A stretch of DNA of 34,455 bases from Verrucomicrobiota bacterium (GTDB taxonomy: Bacteria > Verrucomicrobiota > Verrucomicrobiia > Limisphaerales > JAKPVM01). Below the pieces are notes generated by a model that was given only the letters and a program-made list of their open reading frames with translations, did not search any database and had not been told where the DNA came from. Each line of letters starts with the position of its first letter. Position 1 is the first letter of the stretch. Where the stretch lies: assembly GCA_029572555.1 (NCBI GenBank), contig JAKPVM010000153.1, positions 1 to 34,455 of the forward strand, written 5' to 3'. This document shows positions 33,461 through 34,455 of this stretch, one piece after another. A program made the translations under genes and the position numbers.

Positions 33461-34087
33461 TTATTGAGTTATTTGTGATGACCGTCTTTCTTTTAAACGA
33501 TTTTTTATAAAGATCCCAATTCCAATTGCCATTCCAAGAATTATAAAAATATCAATCTGATGCGAATATTTTTGAACAATTGTCCAGTGTTCACGAAGTT
33601 TCATTCCGCAAAAAAGCAGGAAACTATTCCACAATGTAGCCCCCGTGATAGTTGCGATTAAAAATGGAATAATTGGCATTTTTCCTATTCCAGCAGGTAT
33701 AGAAATAAAATGACGAACAACAGGGATAAAACGACTTATAAAAAGGGTAATTATGCCTTTTCTTGCACGGAAAAAATTTTCAGTTTTTTCAAGATCCTTT
33801 TTGTTTAGCAACAGGTATTTACCTACCTTTAAAACAAAAGGTTTTCCACCATAATATCCCATTAAATATGATGCAAGTGAACCAGTAATTGAACCAATAC
33901 TTGTAGCAATAATTGAAAACAAGAGATTCCATTTTCCATCGGCAACCTGAAATCCAACAAATGGCATAACAGCCTCGCTTGGAACCGGTGCAACCATACT
34001 TTCAAGAGCCATTAAAAGTGCCGCGCCAGCATACCCTGCTGTATCAAGGATTTTAATCGCAAATTCCGTTATAAATTCTGTAAGCAT
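33461..34087 (-). CDS. DedA/VTT family membrane protein
   Basis: A 208-residue integral membrane protein of the DedA (SNARE-associated/VTT) family, members of which act as phospholipid scramblases or flippases, including undecaprenyl phosphate recycling in some branches. Characteristic parts are ALESMVAPVPSEAVMPFVG, GSLASYLMGYYGGKPFV, FFRARKGIITLFISRFIPVVRHFISIPAG and GATLWNSFLLFCGMKL. The R-F-x-P-x-x-R and the acidic E-S-x-x-x-x-P-S-E motifs are intact. The ATG at 34087 gives the usual MLTEFITEF beginning. A TTG at 34135 would extend the frame by 16 residues, but those are polar, AT-driven and unlike the family. It converges on rng, 53 bases away. Confidence 0.9.
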   Translation of the reverse strand: MLTEFITEFAIKILDTAGYAGAALLMALESMVAPVPSEAVMPFVGFQVADGKWNLLFSIIATSIGSITGSLASYLMGYYGGKPFVLKVGKYLLLNKKDLEKTENFFRARKGIITLFISRFIPVVRHFISIPAGIGKMPIIPFLIATITGATLWNSFLLFCGMKLREHWTIVQKYSHQIDIFIILGMAIGIGIFIKNRLKERRSSQITQ

Positions 34088-34227
34088 TTTAATTATTGAT
34101 AGAGAAAAGGTTTCATTTTTTATTTTTGAATGCAATAATTTTTAAAGAATAATTAAAACTAATCAATAAAATAAATTAATAATAAATATTCACTCTCATC
34201 CCATAACTGATAAAAATCAAACCTTAC

Positions 34228-34251
34228 CCCCTGATTTTTCAGGGGTTTTTT
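34228..34251 (+). terminator. Rho-independent terminator without an adjacent plus-strand gene
   Basis: CCCCTGA (34228-34234), a TTTT loop and TCAGGGG (34239-34245) form a 7-bp stem followed by TTTTTT (34246-34251). Orientation is plus strand, yet the gene just before it (dedA) is on the minus strand and the nearest plus-strand gene, rng, ended about 820 bases earlier. It may end read-through from the mre-rng operon across dedA, or belong to a short unannotated transcript. Confidence 0.75.
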
Positions 34252-34410
34252 AACGCATTTTTAAAAATCACTTTTAGAAATGTTTATCCCTTTTCCACTC
34301 AATCATTAGCAAACAAATAACAATTGGATATATGGGTGGATATTTGTTGAATGGACACAATAATATAAACAGCTTCGTTAATCTGCAAAAGCAGTTAATA
34401 TGAAAATTTC

Positions 34411-34454
34411 TCGCAAATGTTCGCAAATATTTAAAAACGCTGATAAACGCGGAT
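34411..34454. repeat. Imperfect 10-bp tandem repeats at window edge
   Basis: Two adjacent 10-mers, TCGCAAATGT and TCGCAAATAT (34411-34430), are followed after a four-base spacer by AAACGCTGAT and AAACGCGGAT (34435-34454). Each pair differs at one position. The second pair resembles the short 'aaacgcggat/aaacgctgat' units that occur as dispersed intergenic repeats in many environmental bacterial genomes. The array is cut by the window end, so its full size is unknown. Confidence 0.5.
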
Positions 34455-34455
34455 T

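Larger units (their letters stand above)
34088..34455. other. Non-coding right end of window
   Basis: These 368 bases have no supported gene; the longest ATG frame noticed is about 23 codons (near 34330-34400). They hold the presumed promoter of the dedA gene, an orphan plus-strand terminator (34228-34251), and at the very edge short imperfect tandem repeats. The next gene lies beyond the window. Confidence 0.5.

Noticed and set aside
34088-34135. TTG-initiated N-terminal extension of the DedA protein
   Set aside because: The added 16 residues are polar and AT-driven, and the ATG at 34087 gives the beginning typical of the family.
1-34455. CRISPR array, tRNA/rRNA genes, insertion sequences, prophage or integrative element
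   Set aside because: I saw no regularly spaced repeats, no tRNA-like CCA-ended cloverleaf, no transposase or integrase motifs and no paired attachment sites. Reading by eye could miss a divergent small RNA.

Overview
The window is an AT-rich stretch of bacterial chromosome made of ordinary, intact genes. It has no rRNA, tRNA, CRISPR array, transposase or phage genes that I can see. Several clues point to the Planctomycetes-Verrucomicrobia-Chlamydiae side of bacteria, most likely a Verrucomicrobiota/Lentisphaerota-type organism. These are a pseudopilin with an H-X9-DG tail, an mreB-mreC-mreD-pbp2-rodA-rng operon whose RNase G carries a long N-terminal extension, an MglA/roadblock cluster, and a broken C-terminus at the left edge that reads like the end of a large secreted PVC protein. 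This assignment is inference from gene style; no marker gene has been searched. A 1204-residue pyruvate:ferredoxin oxidoreductase and Ni-hydrogenase maturation factors suggest anaerobic fermentative metabolism. Two exported glycosidases suggest growth on plant or microbial glycans.

Layout: (1) 1-158, 3' end of an exported-protein gene. (2) 175-1125 (-), argF. (3) 1455-9210 (+), a co-directional run of hydrogenase maturation protease, hypF, hypC, nifJ and a dihydroorotate-dehydrogenase-like gene, closed by a strong terminator at 9240-9269. (4) 9268-11370 (-), a DsbD-type thiol:disulfide reductase, then a short apparent remnant of a metallo-beta-lactamase-fold gene. (5) 11645-17378 (+), a Tat-exported GH116 glycosidase, a DUF1638 protein and a Sec-exported clan GH-A glycosidase. 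(6) 17407-20206 (-), a three-gene small-GTPase module: a repeat protein with a C-terminal roadblock domain, MglA, and a second roadblock protein. (7) 20410-21990 (+), a lipoprotein fusing MEMO and AMMECR1 domains. (8) 22006-23070 (-), a bacterial deoxyhypusine-synthase-like protein. (9) 23363-24295 (+), a pseudopilin. (10) 24304-25560 (-), a Ste24-like M48 protease. (11) 25773-33407 (+), the mreBCD-mrdA-rodA-rng cell-shape operon. (12) 33461-34087 (-), a DedA-family membrane protein, followed by non-coding DNA with an orphan terminator and the edge of a short tandem repeat.

How the genes fit together: pyruvate oxidation by NifJ yields reduced ferredoxin, and the Hyp proteins upstream mature a [NiFe] hydrogenase that could dispose of those electrons. 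The hydrogenase itself is not in the window. The glycosidases would feed sugars to that pathway. MreBCD, PBP2 and RodA form the elongasome. The MglA/roadblock module is a candidate polarity switch, possibly related to type IV pili. The least understood parts are the double-roadblock GTPase module, the lipid-anchored MEMO-AMMECR1 fusion, the DHS-like enzyme and DUF1638.
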